From Bacteroides caecimuris (GTDB lineage Bacteria; Bacteroidota; Bacteroidia; Bacteroidales; Bacteroidaceae), in the NCBI RefSeq assembly GCF_001688725.2, contig NZ_CP015401.2, forward strand, positions 4,658,001 to 4,722,000: a stretch of 64,000 nt of DNA, given 5' to 3'. Below the pieces are notes generated by a model. It saw only the letters and a program-made list of their open reading frames with translations, was not told where the DNA came from and searched no databases. The translations under genes were made by a program, and so were the position numbers. Shown in pieces: positions 54,758 to 63,999 of this stretch (positions are counted from its first letter, which is position 1; the number at the start of each line of letters is the position of its first letter).

Positions 54758-56110
54758 TTACTCTTTTCCTTTGTCTTTGTTTTCCTCAAACCATTTGCAT
54801 ACTTTCTTGCTCAACTTTGCAACCAAATCAGGATGCTCATTTGCGATATTATTCTTTTCGAACTTATCCTTTTCCATATCATATAGTTGCGCATCGCTTC
54901 CGTCACCGTTCACTAATAATTTCCACTTTCCGCTACGTATAGCTAAATGGGGACTTCTGTCATAAGGGTTTCCTGGAAAGCCAAAATGTTTGTTTCGTCC
55001 GAAGTCCCACATTAAATCGGTCTTGCGTTGGGCTTCCGATTTACCGAGAAGAACTTTTGAGTAGTTCTGCCCATCGCCTTTGTAGCCTTTTTCTGTTTTG
55101 ATTCCGGCTATAGAACACAAAGTCGGATATAAATCTACTGCGCATAATACAGACTCGTTATTTACCTGTCCGGCTTTAATTTTCTTTGGATATCTAACGA
55201 TGAACGGCATACGGATCCCACCTTCATAAAGGCTATTTTTAGTTCCTCTCAAATAAGCGGAACGTACAGATTTAAAGCTGGGTGCAGGACCATTGTCGCT
55301 AGTGAAAATAATGATTGTATTTTCTCCCACTCCCAACTCATCCAGGGCTTTGATGAAACGTCCGAGTTGTTTGTCCATTTCTGCAAGTACAGGAGCAAAT
55401 GCTTCTTGTGTTTCCCAGCTTTTTCTTTCCCTTTGTTTGAACTCCGGTACCCAAGGGGTATGCATATCATCCGGCCATAGATTCAGGAAAAAAGGTTCGT
55501 CTTTGTGCTTTTTTACAAATTCAATACTTTTATCTACAAAGTATTCGGTACGTCTCCAACGCTTTACACTGTCTTTATCCGACCATATCCACTTGGTTGC
55601 AGTGATTGCCAGATCCGGATCCGGACTTTCGTAGGTTGATATGTATTCGTCAAAACCGTAATTCTTAATAGAAGGAGCATTGTGCACGTCACGTCCGCCT
55701 CCCATGTGCCATTTTCCGATATGTCCTGTGGAGTAGCCTGCATTTTGGAAGGCACGTGCCATTGAAGGCAACTTATCATCAAGGAAATTACGTTGTTCGC
55801 ATCTTTTATTCGCGGCTTTGTCATTCAGGAAAGTGTTGATTCCCACTTCAAGAGGAAAGAGGCCTGTGGTTAATCCACAGCGGGATGGAGAACTAACCGG
55901 TGCAGAAGAGTAATATTGGTTGAATAATAGTCCGTCTTGTGCCAACTTGTCAATATTGGGAGTAGGAACGAATTTACCTCCATAACAGCCTATGTCACCG
56001 ATACCCATATCATCGATATAGATAATTACTACATTAGGTTTTGTTTCTGCTTGTGTGTTAGCAATGGGGAGTAGGGCTCCCAACCAAGGCAAATGTCTTC
56101 TCAATTTCAT
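54758..56110 (-). CDS. Sulfatase (family S1), Ser-type
   Basis: A 450-residue exported sulfatase with a signal peptide (about 1-21), metal motif YIDDMGIGDIGCYGG (Asp33, Asp34) and modification motif VSSPSRCGLTTG, giving Ser73 as the predicted formylglycine (S-S-P-S-R). GKWHMGGGRD, FTSDNGPAPSFK and SLYEGGIRMPFIVRYPKK are later active-site segments. It is upstream of the 561-residue sulfatase in the same direction, with a TACTTTTG -7 box at 56157-56164, so the two may form their own transcript within the PUL. Confidence 0.92.
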   Translation of the reverse strand: MKLRRHLPWLGALLPIANTQAETKPNVVIIYIDDMGIGDIGCYGGKFVPTPNIDKLAQDGLLFNQYYSSAPVSSPSRCGLTTGLFPLEVGINTFLNDKAANKRCEQRNFLDDKLPSMARAFQNAGYSTGHIGKWHMGGGRDVHNAPSIKNYGFDEYISTYESPDPDLAITATKWIWSDKDSVKRWRRTEYFVDKSIEFVKKHKDEPFFLNLWPDDMHTPWVPEFKQRERKSWETQEAFAPVLAEMDKQLGRFIKALDELGVGENTIIIFTSDNGPAPSFKSVRSAYLRGTKNSLYEGGIRMPFIVRYPKKIKAGQVNNESVLCAVDLYPTLCSIAGIKTEKGYKGDGQNYSKVLLGKSEAQRKTDLMWDFGRNKHFGFPGNPYDRSPHLAIRSGKWKLLVNGDGSDAQLYDMEKDKFEKNNIANEHPDLVAKLSKKVCKWFEENKDKGKE

Positions 56111-56156
56111 AATTATTGTGATTTAATTAACTTTAGTTTTTCATAATGACTTTTCG

Positions 56157-56164
56157 CAAAAGTA
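56157..56164 (-). promoter_or_regulatory. Putative -7 element of the sulfatase pair
   Basis: The minus strand reads TACTTTTG, matching TAnnTTTG, 46 bp before the sulfatase start. TTTG at 56189-56192 is 24 nt further, slightly too far for an ideal -33 box. Confidence 0.5.
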
Positions 56165-56257
56165 GGAAAGAATCTGGAGAAGTAAGGACAAAAACTATTC
56201 AATAAAGGACAAAATATGGTAGAATGATAGTTTTTCCGGTCGATAGCATCCGTATGT

Positions 56258-56296
56258 CACAGTTGTGCTAACCTGCTGGCACAACTGTGCTTTTTT
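56258..56296 (+). terminator. Hairpin with T run on the + strand
   Basis: CACAGTTGTGC (56258-56268) and GCACAACTGTG (56279-56289) form an 11-bp stem followed by C and six T on the + strand. All genes here run on the minus strand, so the orientation is unexpected. A 12-bp palindrome GAACGTACGTTC (56297-56308) follows directly. Confidence 0.55.
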
Positions 56297-56309
56297 GAAC
56301 GTACGTTCT

Positions 56310-56591
56310 TTAATGATTATCCAAAGCTAAATCCATGCGAGTAACTCCTTCCAGTAAAGATGCACCACTAGCTTGCGCTCCCATGGAGGCAACACCCCCG
56401 CTGAATTTTTCTCCCCAATAATAGCTGCAATACATTTCCGGATAAGCTCCTCTGTTTAGATTGGCACTCAACACATCTGCATTTTTTCTCAAGAAGAGGA
56501 TTAAGTTTTGCCTGATTGTGTTGTCTGCATCCTTGTCCAATGCTAAGTTTACCGCATAAGGAATAAAGACCGCTTTAAAAATACTGCCCAT
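56310..56591 (-). pseudogene. C-terminal remnant of a glycoside hydrolase (possibly GH76)
   Basis: A 93-codon frame whose residues (GSIFKAVFIPYAVNLALDKD, LFLRKNADVLSANLNRG, YYWGEKFSGG, SGASLLEGVTRM) resemble the final part of GH76 alpha-1,6-mannanases, where a helix with FKxxF, a FLxxNAD helix and a terminal SGxxLL helix close the (alpha/alpha)6 barrel. No signal peptide, barrel start or catalytic Asp pair is found upstream: 56592-56865 is AT-rich and non-coding. So this is probably the relic of a PUL enzyme, cut off when the upstream DNA changed. The family assignment is moderate; a short unrelated hypothetical protein is the alternative. Confidence 0.45.
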
Positions 56592-56865
56592 ACTAAGTTT
56601 TCTTAGTTATTTAGTTTATTATCAGATGCGTATAGTTGATATGTCTTGTTTTTGTGTTGTAATTAGTAGGTTTTTCTGGTATTTTGGGGGTCTATAAAAA
56701 TGATTTATTTCTTGGATTTGGGTATTCCAGATTTTTTCAACGAATTCTACTCTTAGAATAAAAAATCAACAATTCATATATGCCAAAGAAATAATATATC
56801 CCCCAAATGCAGTTTCAGGAAGCTTACATAAGATTGAACAAAAGATATGATATATTAGTGGCGAT
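56592..56865. other. AT-rich spacer between AAA ATPase and hydrolase remnant
   Basis: No gene is seen. TTTGGGGG (56683-56690) and CCCCCAAA (56800-56807), with partly matching ATTTCTT words inside, form a loose inverted repeat about 125 bp across, which could be a scar of a small element. Confidence 0.4.
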
Positions 56866-58023
56866 TTAATGCAGACTAAAATGATTCCATCCATTCACTT
56901 GACCAGCAGATGTTTTTATATCTCTATCTCCATTATAAATCGCGAAACATTGCTCCGTTGGAGTATTGGATAATTTAGCCCATTTTGAGATACCTTTAAA
57001 GAAATCCGGTGAATAAGTTGCTCCTGATTTGATTTCATAGGCATATTGTTTTCCGCCAATCATTCTTAATAAGTCAACCTCATTGCCAGTACTATCGCGC
57101 CAAAATGATAATCCCGGTTCGATACCTCTATTGTAGGATTCTTTTACAAATTCATTGATGACAAGATTTTCAAACAATCCTCCACGTAAAAAATGAGTGG
57201 TTATTTGTTCTGCATTTTGTATGTCAAGTAAGGAACAAGCTAGCCCTGTATCATAAAAATATAACTTAGGAGTTTTTACCAATCGTTTGGCATAATTGTT
57301 ATAATCTGGTTTCAGTAAATAACAGATATAACTTGCTTCTAATATAGATAACCAGTTAGTAGCTGCTGTGACAGAAATTCCACTTTCATTTGCTAATGAT
57401 GAAAGATTTAATAATTGCCCTATGCGGCCTGCACATAATTTGAGGAATTTAATAAATTTACTTAGATCCCCAATATTACGTAATAATCTCACATCTCTTT
57501 CTACATATGTTTGTATATAGAAAGGATAATAATCATCCGGATTTATAGCTTTATCATAAATACGTGGATAAGCTCCCTTAAAGATTTCTTCATTTACACT
57601 GGATGGCAATATTTCTCCTTTTTCCATTTCATAATGCGAAAACGGTAGTAGCTTGAGTACTGCCGTACGTCCAGCTAATGATTGATTCACACTTTCCATT
57701 AATAAGAAGTTATGAGAACCAGCCAGCATATACATACCTTCTTTATTCTCTTTATCGGTATGCGTTTGAATATAAGAGAAAAGTGACGGAACTCTTTGAA
57801 CTTCATCGATAATTGTTTTATTCGGGTAGGTGGAAAGAAATCCTCTCGGATCATCTGTGGCAAATAGTCTCATATCAGGATCTTCCAAAGACACATACTC
57901 ATAGTCCTGAAAAGAATTTCTTAATAATGTTGATTTTCCAGATTGTCTAGGTCCTGTCAATGTGACAATCGGATATTTATTTGCCATTTCAATTAGCTTG
58001 GATTTCAATATTCGTTCTATCAT
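56866..58023 (-). CDS. AAA ATPase with DUF4143 domain
   Basis: A 385-residue protein with an AAA_14 ATPase domain: Walker A GPRQSGKSTLLRNS (about 24-37), Walker B KTIIDEVQRVP, and sensor-like MYMLAGSHNFLL. The C-terminal DUF4143 part has FFIQTYVERDVR-like YPFYIQTYVERDVRLLRNIG, LSIAA-type NLSSLANESGISVTAATNWL and a PD-(D/E)XK-like end (FWRDSTGNEVDLLRMIGGKQ, then YEIKSGATYS). These proteins are widespread, often on mobile or strain-specific DNA, and have no settled function. It is AT-rich and sits inside the PUL, with no sequence link to glycan use. Confidence 0.88.
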   Translation of the reverse strand: MIERILKSKLIEMANKYPIVTLTGPRQSGKSTLLRNSFQDYEYVSLEDPDMRLFATDDPRGFLSTYPNKTIIDEVQRVPSLFSYIQTHTDKENKEGMYMLAGSHNFLLMESVNQSLAGRTAVLKLLPFSHYEMEKGEILPSSVNEEIFKGAYPRIYDKAINPDDYYPFYIQTYVERDVRLLRNIGDLSKFIKFLKLCAGRIGQLLNLSSLANESGISVTAATNWLSILEASYICYLLKPDYNNYAKRLVKTPKLYFYDTGLACSLLDIQNAEQITTHFLRGGLFENLVINEFVKESYNRGIEPGLSFWRDSTGNEVDLLRMIGGKQYAYEIKSGATYSPDFFKGISKWAKLSNTPTEQCFAIYNGDRDIKTSAGQVNGWNHFSLH

Positions 58024-58184
58024 TGCTGTTCTTATTTTACTATTTGCAAATTTAATCTTTAAAAGTGAATTTGCAAAGTATCCTCCGTTTTTTTAACTTT
58101 ATCTGAAAGATGTGAAGGTGGACTATATTATCGGGAAGATTAGCGCACTTGCAATCCTGCTATATTGACTATAAAAATGAGAGA

Positions 58185-58230
58185 CCCATTGGCAGAGTCA
58201 AATATGCGCTAATTTAATTCCGCCAACGGG
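58185..58230 (-). terminator. Possible terminator after the DUF3823 gene
   Basis: On the minus strand CCCGTTGGC (58222-58230) pairs with GCCAATGGG (58185-58193), one G-U pair, loop 28 nt, followed by TCTCTCATTTTT. It lies 17 bp after the DUF3823 stop and would end the SusC/SusD transcript. Confidence 0.5.
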
Positions 58231-58246
58231 TAACTGAAATATGATT

Positions 58247-58960
58247 CTATTTAAGTCTGAATACTTTTGAATAAATTCCTTGATCAGACCCTTTGGGCCA
58301 CAGACAAATACGTCCAAATAGTGTTCCTCTTTTTAAGGCTGTTTGGAACATACTATTATTAGTATAATCTTTGGTAGTAAAACTATATATCTTACCAGTC
58401 TCGTCGTATTGTGTCAAATTTTCAGTTTCGTCATAACGATCTACATTATGTTCAGCATCACTCAAGAATTGTGTGGTACTTAACAACATAATCATACGAT
58501 CAATTCCAGTACCTGCTATTTTATTTACTTTAAAGGAAGCATCAACTTTATTACCATTCAGAGCTATTTTTGCATCTTCTATCAAGTAATAAGGAGTTAC
58601 TTCAACATCTTGTGTAGCAAGTCCATTTAATTTTATCTCTATAGTATCGCGTCCCTCATCGCTCCAAGGTCCATTGCCTGCTTTTGTTATTAATTGATAT
58701 TGTCCATCAAAGATACAAATAGAGAATTCTCCATCTTGGTTCACAAAGACTTCTACAGGATCGTGCTTTTGATACCCACGTTGGTATAACTGCAATTTGA
58801 CTGCTTCATTGCCACGTAATTGTAAAGCTTCCCCTTTATAAACCACACGGCCTTTTATAAAAGAAGTCGGTTCGTCATAATTATCTTTGCTACAGCTTAT
58901 TAATGCAAAAATAGACAATATGACTATTGAATATATTTTAAATATTGTTTTCATCTTCAT
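58247..58960 (-). CDS. DUF3823 family surface lipoprotein of a SusCD locus
   Basis: A 237-residue lipoprotein with lipobox LISC (Cys23). The DUF3823 pattern is recognised: SFIKGRVVYKGEALQLRGNE near the start of the mature part (a carboxypeptidase-regulatory-like strand set), QLYQRGYQKHDPVEVFVNQDGEF, and DGQYQLITKAGNGPW; the second half is another beta sandwich. DUF3823 proteins are found next to susC/susD pairs and are thought to bind glycan at the surface, like SusE or SusF, though this has not been shown widely. It follows susD by 14 bp. Confidence 0.8.
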   Translation of the reverse strand: MKMKTIFKIYSIVILSIFALISCSKDNYDEPTSFIKGRVVYKGEALQLRGNEAVKLQLYQRGYQKHDPVEVFVNQDGEFSICIFDGQYQLITKAGNGPWSDEGRDTIEIKLNGLATQDVEVTPYYLIEDAKIALNGNKVDASFKVNKIAGTGIDRMIMLLSTTQFLSDAEHNVDRYDETENLTQYDETGKIYSFTTKDYTNNSMFQTALKRGTLFGRICLWPKGSDQGIYSKVFRLK

Positions 58961-58974
58961 TGTTTCTTATTGGG

Positions 58975-60840
58975 TTACTGATAAGGATTCTTCACTAACT
59001 TTGGATTATTGTTAATCCAGCCGTTATCAATTTCTGAATAATATTGTGCATCTGTACATTTTAAGGGACGGCGCCATAAATCTAACTTTTGCATATCTTT
59101 TTCAATAAATACCCATTTGCCATCGTTAGGATCACCTGAAGCAACCACTTTGAATGGCCATAGTCCTAAGCGTTGTGAAGTTCTTGCAGTTGGTTCACCA
59201 GTCCATATTTTGCTAGCTTCCATCCAGCGTTTCAGGTCCCACCATCGATTACCTTCAAATGCAAATTCTACTCGGTACTCATGCATGATTTTCTCATGAT
59301 CAATTGTATTTAATGACGAGATTCCAGCCCGATTACGAACGGCATTAATATACTTCAGTGCATCTGTATCAGTATTATCCCGTGATAACTCCCAGCTAGC
59401 TTCAGAGGCAATTAGATAAGCCTCTGCTATGCGGAAATAAACATTCCACATTTCGGAACCACGCCCAATAGTACCTGCTGAAGGTGTAGCATCCAGATAT
59501 TTACGTACATAGAAACCTGTACGGTTTATTTCGCGATCATTACCACCAAAAGGACCATTATTTGCTGTAATCAACCTGCCATCCTCGTCATAAGAATTAC
59601 GCGCTCCAGTCACTTCAGACCATAAACCATTTTCTTTTCGCAGTTGTCCAGCTTGTAATTCAATAACCTTACTGTCAAAAGTTGCTCCAGGTACAATAAT
59701 AGATCCCATTAGACGTGGATCACGTTCCATGAATAATTCTGTTGGTTCGGCAAAGAATTTCGGATTTTCAGGGGTACCAATTTCAAATGGTATACTTGTT
59801 CCTTTTTGTTCTTCCGTGGCATTAAGTGGTTCAAAAGCCTCAACTAGATTTAGTAAAACAGATAAACGGTCGCTTCCAGTATCTTGTTCTATACTTTTGG
59901 GTAAATTTCCTTTGGTGAACTGATGTGTTTGTCCTGGAGAGACATAATCACGACACCAAATAACTTCTGTATTACCATCTTTTTGGCATACAGCTTTATA
60001 GAAATTGTCAGCATATGCTTTGTGAGTTTGCTCTGATGCTAGCATGAGCTTGTACGGTCCATTTTCTATAACATCTTTTGCAGCGGCCAATGCTATTTTA
60101 TAGTATTCTTGGGCTTTGGAAAACGGTATACCTACTTCTCCACCACTCGTGCGCAACTGCGGATGTGCCTCGGCAGTATTATAAGTAGCTAATGAAGCTG
60201 CAGTTAAAGCAGCACGAGCTTCCAGCATTTTTGCTACCCAATAATTGGCACGTGCAGAATTCTTGTTAGTGTCTTTGGTCAACATTTTGGCGGCTTCCTG
60301 ACATTCTGAAATAACATAATCGTATAAATCAGCTTCAGTAGAACGAGGTATCTGCAGAGTTGTGATATCCATACCTGGAGTGTAATTGAATATCTCATCA
60401 TTTATTATAGGTACACCGCCTAAAGTACGTCCCATACAAAAATAGAGCCATGCACGGATATAGCGTACTTCACCTATATAAGCAGTTTTTGTCGCATCAT
60501 CTACAGCGTTTGAAGGTTTGATACCCGCTAAGAACTGATTAAGGTCGTGTACTAAAGTATAGTCATATGTACGCCATTTGTTTCTATTCACATTTTCATC
60601 GCTATTTGTGTCGAAATGAATAACTTCGTCCAGCATTGTCCATTGATCCCAGTCATCAATACGCTGTCCAATTGTTACGCGTCCATAAAAATTAGCCAAT
60701 ACGGATTTAACCAATGTAGGGTCTCCAAAAGTTTGATCTTGGGTTAATAAGGTATCGGGCTTTGTATCCAAGAAACCACTACAACTACCCAATGACAGCA
60801 TCGTGGCAGTCATTACTGCATATAAATATTTCTTTTTCAT
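58975..60840 (-). CDS. RagB/SusD family outer-membrane lipoprotein
   Basis: A 621-residue surface lipoprotein with lipobox LGSC (Cys20) followed by SGFLDTKPDTLLTQDQTF, the usual SusD start. TPR-like helices (IRAWLYFCMGRTLGGVPIINDE, YDYVISECQEAAKML) form the scaffold. The end carries the SusD signature RVEFAFEGNRWWDLKRW and a final LVKNPYQ close to the family ending. SusD caps its partner SusC and binds glycan fragments before import. It lies 6 bp after susC on the same strand. The ligand is not evident. Confidence 0.95.
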   Translation of the reverse strand: MKKKYLYAVMTATMLSLGSCSGFLDTKPDTLLTQDQTFGDPTLVKSVLANFYGRVTIGQRIDDWDQWTMLDEVIHFDTNSDENVNRNKWRTYDYTLVHDLNQFLAGIKPSNAVDDATKTAYIGEVRYIRAWLYFCMGRTLGGVPIINDEIFNYTPGMDITTLQIPRSTEADLYDYVISECQEAAKMLTKDTNKNSARANYWVAKMLEARAALTAASLATYNTAEAHPQLRTSGGEVGIPFSKAQEYYKIALAAAKDVIENGPYKLMLASEQTHKAYADNFYKAVCQKDGNTEVIWCRDYVSPGQTHQFTKGNLPKSIEQDTGSDRLSVLLNLVEAFEPLNATEEQKGTSIPFEIGTPENPKFFAEPTELFMERDPRLMGSIIVPGATFDSKVIELQAGQLRKENGLWSEVTGARNSYDEDGRLITANNGPFGGNDREINRTGFYVRKYLDATPSAGTIGRGSEMWNVYFRIAEAYLIASEASWELSRDNTDTDALKYINAVRNRAGISSLNTIDHEKIMHEYRVEFAFEGNRWWDLKRWMEASKIWTGEPTARTSQRLGLWPFKVVASGDPNDGKWVFIEKDMQKLDLWRRPLKCTDAQYYSEIDNGWINNNPKLVKNPYQ

Positions 60841-60846
60841 TGTTTC

Positions 60847-63800
60847 TTAAAATTTTAGGTTTACGCCAATGTTTATTACTCGCATCGGAGGGTAATCCAA
60901 GCCGTTGTCAGAAGCACATTCCGGATCCATTACAGACAAATTGGATAGAGTCAGTAAGTTGGTGCCTGAGACAAACAGCCTTAAATTACTGATACCGGTT
61001 CTGTTTAACCATGTTTTGGGGAATGTGTAACCGAATTCCAAATTGCGTAACTTTAGATAAGTTACATTATGTAACCAATATGAGCTTTTATCGTATGCGC
61101 TGGTTTCATCCGAATTCAGACGCACCATGGGGTATTTACCGGCGATTAACGGACTGTCGGCATCCCATATATCAGATAAATGCCATGCATCCTTCAATAC
61201 TTCATCGGGGCTGTTACCGTCGTTTTGGAACGGACGTGCCGTTTCCCAACATTGATTCCATGATGTCATACCGGAGCCTGTCCAGTCCATCGATAAATCG
61301 AACCCTTTCCATGAAGCGGCAAGGTTAATACCGAAATTCAGGGTAGGAGTGCTGTCCACACGATATCCGATGGGACGTTCATCCAGATAATTGATCACGC
61401 CGTCATTGTTTTGGTCCTTATACATAATGTCTCCCGGAACTACCGTACGATTTCCTTTTCTGTCATTGTCAATCGGATAGTTGGCAATCTGTTCCCAACT
61501 GTCAAAACGGCCGACAGCTTCATATCCCCAGTTCACATATCCTACACGATGCCAGATACTGTTGCGGTATTCATCCCACGAATTACTAAAGCGCGGCTTA
61601 TACTGTTCCCAATCCCAGAAGCGTGAATAGGTGATATTACCCCCAACACTGTAATTGAAATCATTGATATGATCCGTCCACATGATAGAAGCGTCAAAAC
61701 CTTTGTGCATATCCGATCTTAGATTTTCCTTTGGAAGACTGAAACCGACTTCGTTCGGTATTAACACATCATAGCGAGATTCAGGGATTCCATCACGTAC
61801 ACGACGGAAATAGTCGAATTGTACATTCAAGCGATTGTTGAGAAAACCTAAATCCACACCGATATCCAGAATCTTGGCTGTCATCCAGGATAGTGTTTGG
61901 TTAGGCAGTCCGCGGGTTGAAGTACCTACTACCCAGTTGCCGTCAATTACCGCACCACCACTGTTGTAATTATAGCCTGGCAGGTAGTCGAAAGCTGAAT
62001 AATTGGAAACGGCATCATCACCCACTTCACCGTATGAACCACGTAGCTTTAAGTTAGTTACAATCTCGCCAATCTTGTTCTCTTTCCAAAAGTTCTCTTC
62101 AGAAACACGCCAGCCTAAAGATGCCGATGGGAAAAAGCCCCAGCGATTGTCCGGACGGAATTTCCATGATCCGTCCCAGCGGGCTATCAATTCAACCAGA
62201 TATTTGTCTGCATAACTGTAATTTACACGTCCCAAATATCCCATACGCGCTTCTGTTCTATTTCCATCATCATTAAACTCCTGAATTTCTTTCAGACGAA
62301 TCAAATCCATAGCATTAGAGACTGGTGTAGAATGAATCCACATTCTAGGACGTTTACGCTGACTTGCCTCAAACCCAGCTACAGCAACAACCGCATGTTT
62401 CCCAAATTTGCGGTCAAAGTTTAACTGAAAGTTTGAAAATTGGTCCTCTACTTTCTCACGGTTGCGTTCACGATAAGGATTTGACATACGATTGGTTACA
62501 TAGTAATTATCTGTTTGTTCATTATATCCGTATAATTCATAAGTGAACTCTTGGTTATCCAATTCGTTATAGGCATAATAATACCCTAACATTCCTTTGA
62601 ATTTTAATCCTTTCAGAATTTCATATTCGGCACTACCGTTCATTTGAATTACGCGCCATACATCCGATACCTTTCCAGTAGTCTCATAATTCAAAATAGC
62701 AAAGTTTGTTTCCGGTTGGTCGGATACCAATTGTGGGTACTTCGGATTATCATTGGCAAATGGGCGTTTAGTCGGTTGGTTTTTCATTGTTGCGAAACGA
62801 GGCAACCATGTATCATCCCCTCCCGGTACACCAGGGTGACGACGATCTTCAATACGTCCGTTCATACTTGCACCCACCTTAAGACGTTCATTCACGTTCA
62901 TCTCGATATTCATCTGCGCGTTTGTACGACGAAATCCGCCATAATTGCGAATAGTTGCATCTTGATTAATATGGGATACCGCTACATAATAGTTTGCCTT
63001 ATCCGTACCTCCGGAGAAATTGGTATTGATATAATATTGCGGAGCGCTTACCCAAATATAGTCTTCCCAATCCCATCCTTGGTATTTAGGCTCCGCACCG
63101 TTCATCCATTTTTCATATTCTTCTTTGCTATAACGACGAGAGTCACCGCTGCGTCCGGAGAATGTTTCTGCTGTTACATATGCATGAACATAATCTTTCA
63201 CATTGGCCGGACTGATAAATTTGGAGTTTTTCTGCCAACCATAATAAGCGTTAACAGAAACCGTATTTTTAGAATTACGACTACCTTTTTTAGTAGTAAC
63301 AACCACTACTCCATTCGCTGCACGTACCCCATACAAAGCAGCTGATGCATCTTTCAATACAGATATAGATTCGATATCATTGAAATCCATCTGACTAAAT
63401 TGTCCAGTATCTGAAATAATACCATCAATTACAAATAACGGAGTACCCATATTACGGATTTGCAAAGCTGTTTCAGCACCAGGACGCCCATCTTGTTGAC
63501 GAGTATTTACACCTGCAATCTTACCAACTAAGGCACCACCTGCAGTGACTGCAGAGGAGCGGGCAATATCTTCGGATTTAACTGAAGAAACAGCACCTGT
63601 CAATGTTGCTTTCTTTTGTGACATACCGAAACCTGTTATAACAACTTCATCTAGAACTTGTGTATCTTCTTGTAAGGTTATAGTAATTTGCCTCGCCTCT
63701 CCCACAGTGACATGCTGTGTCTGATAACCGATAAAGGAAATTTCCAATTTTGTTTTGGGAGCTACATTCAGAGAAAATTCACCGTTTATATCAGTGATTG

Positions 63801-63999
63801 TACCAGCAGTTCCCCCGACTTCCTTTACATTGACTCCTATTAATGGTTCGCCATTGGCATCAATAACAGTACCTTTTATAAAACGTTGTTGCTGGGTAGG
63901 GTTTACTATTAGTGTATTTTCATTTTTGGTATTAGTAGCATGAGTATAACTACTAGGTAATAATGAAAATGCAGTCACATAGAGTGGGATACCCCACAT
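60847..63999 (-). CDS. SusC/RagA family TonB-linked outer-membrane transporter
   Basis: At least 1050 residues; the frame reaches the window edge, and the first Met (63999) may be internal to a longer signal region. Order: signal-like segment (MWGIPLYVTAFSLLPSSYTH), CarboxypepD_reg-like domain (about 38-115, KGTVIDANGEPLIGVNVKE), TonB-box/plug region (LDEVVITGFGMSQK, GVNTRQQDGRPGAET, VLKDASAALYGVRAANGVV) and a 22-strand barrel ending in MRVINIGVNLKF. No N-terminal sigma-sensing extension is visible. With SusD it imports glycan fragments; it is the first gene of the PUL operon seen here. Confidence 0.93.
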   Translation of the reverse strand: MWGIPLYVTAFSLLPSSYTHATNTKNENTLIVNPTQQQRFIKGTVIDANGEPLIGVNVKEVGGTAGTITDINGEFSLNVAPKTKLEISFIGYQTQHVTVGEARQITITLQEDTQVLDEVVITGFGMSQKKATLTGAVSSVKSEDIARSSAVTAGGALVGKIAGVNTRQQDGRPGAETALQIRNMGTPLFVIDGIISDTGQFSQMDFNDIESISVLKDASAALYGVRAANGVVVVTTKKGSRNSKNTVSVNAYYGWQKNSKFISPANVKDYVHAYVTAETFSGRSGDSRRYSKEEYEKWMNGAEPKYQGWDWEDYIWVSAPQYYINTNFSGGTDKANYYVAVSHINQDATIRNYGGFRRTNAQMNIEMNVNERLKVGASMNGRIEDRRHPGVPGGDDTWLPRFATMKNQPTKRPFANDNPKYPQLVSDQPETNFAILNYETTGKVSDVWRVIQMNGSAEYEILKGLKFKGMLGYYYAYNELDNQEFTYELYGYNEQTDNYYVTNRMSNPYRERNREKVEDQFSNFQLNFDRKFGKHAVVAVAGFEASQRKRPRMWIHSTPVSNAMDLIRLKEIQEFNDDGNRTEARMGYLGRVNYSYADKYLVELIARWDGSWKFRPDNRWGFFPSASLGWRVSEENFWKENKIGEIVTNLKLRGSYGEVGDDAVSNYSAFDYLPGYNYNSGGAVIDGNWVVGTSTRGLPNQTLSWMTAKILDIGVDLGFLNNRLNVQFDYFRRVRDGIPESRYDVLIPNEVGFSLPKENLRSDMHKGFDASIMWTDHINDFNYSVGGNITYSRFWDWEQYKPRFSNSWDEYRNSIWHRVGYVNWGYEAVGRFDSWEQIANYPIDNDRKGNRTVVPGDIMYKDQNNDGVINYLDERPIGYRVDSTPTLNFGINLAASWKGFDLSMDWTGSGMTSWNQCWETARPFQNDGNSPDEVLKDAWHLSDIWDADSPLIAGKYPMVRLNSDETSAYDKSSYWLHNVTYLKLRNLEFGYTFPKTWLNRTGISNLRLFVSGTNLLTLSNLSVMDPECASDNGLDYPPMRVINIGVNLKF

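Noticed and set aside
54758..56110. Cys-type sulfatase signature using Cys78 (RCG) in the second sulfatase
   Set aside because: The Cys lies after the Arg of the S-S-P-S-R motif and so cannot be the formylglycine position.
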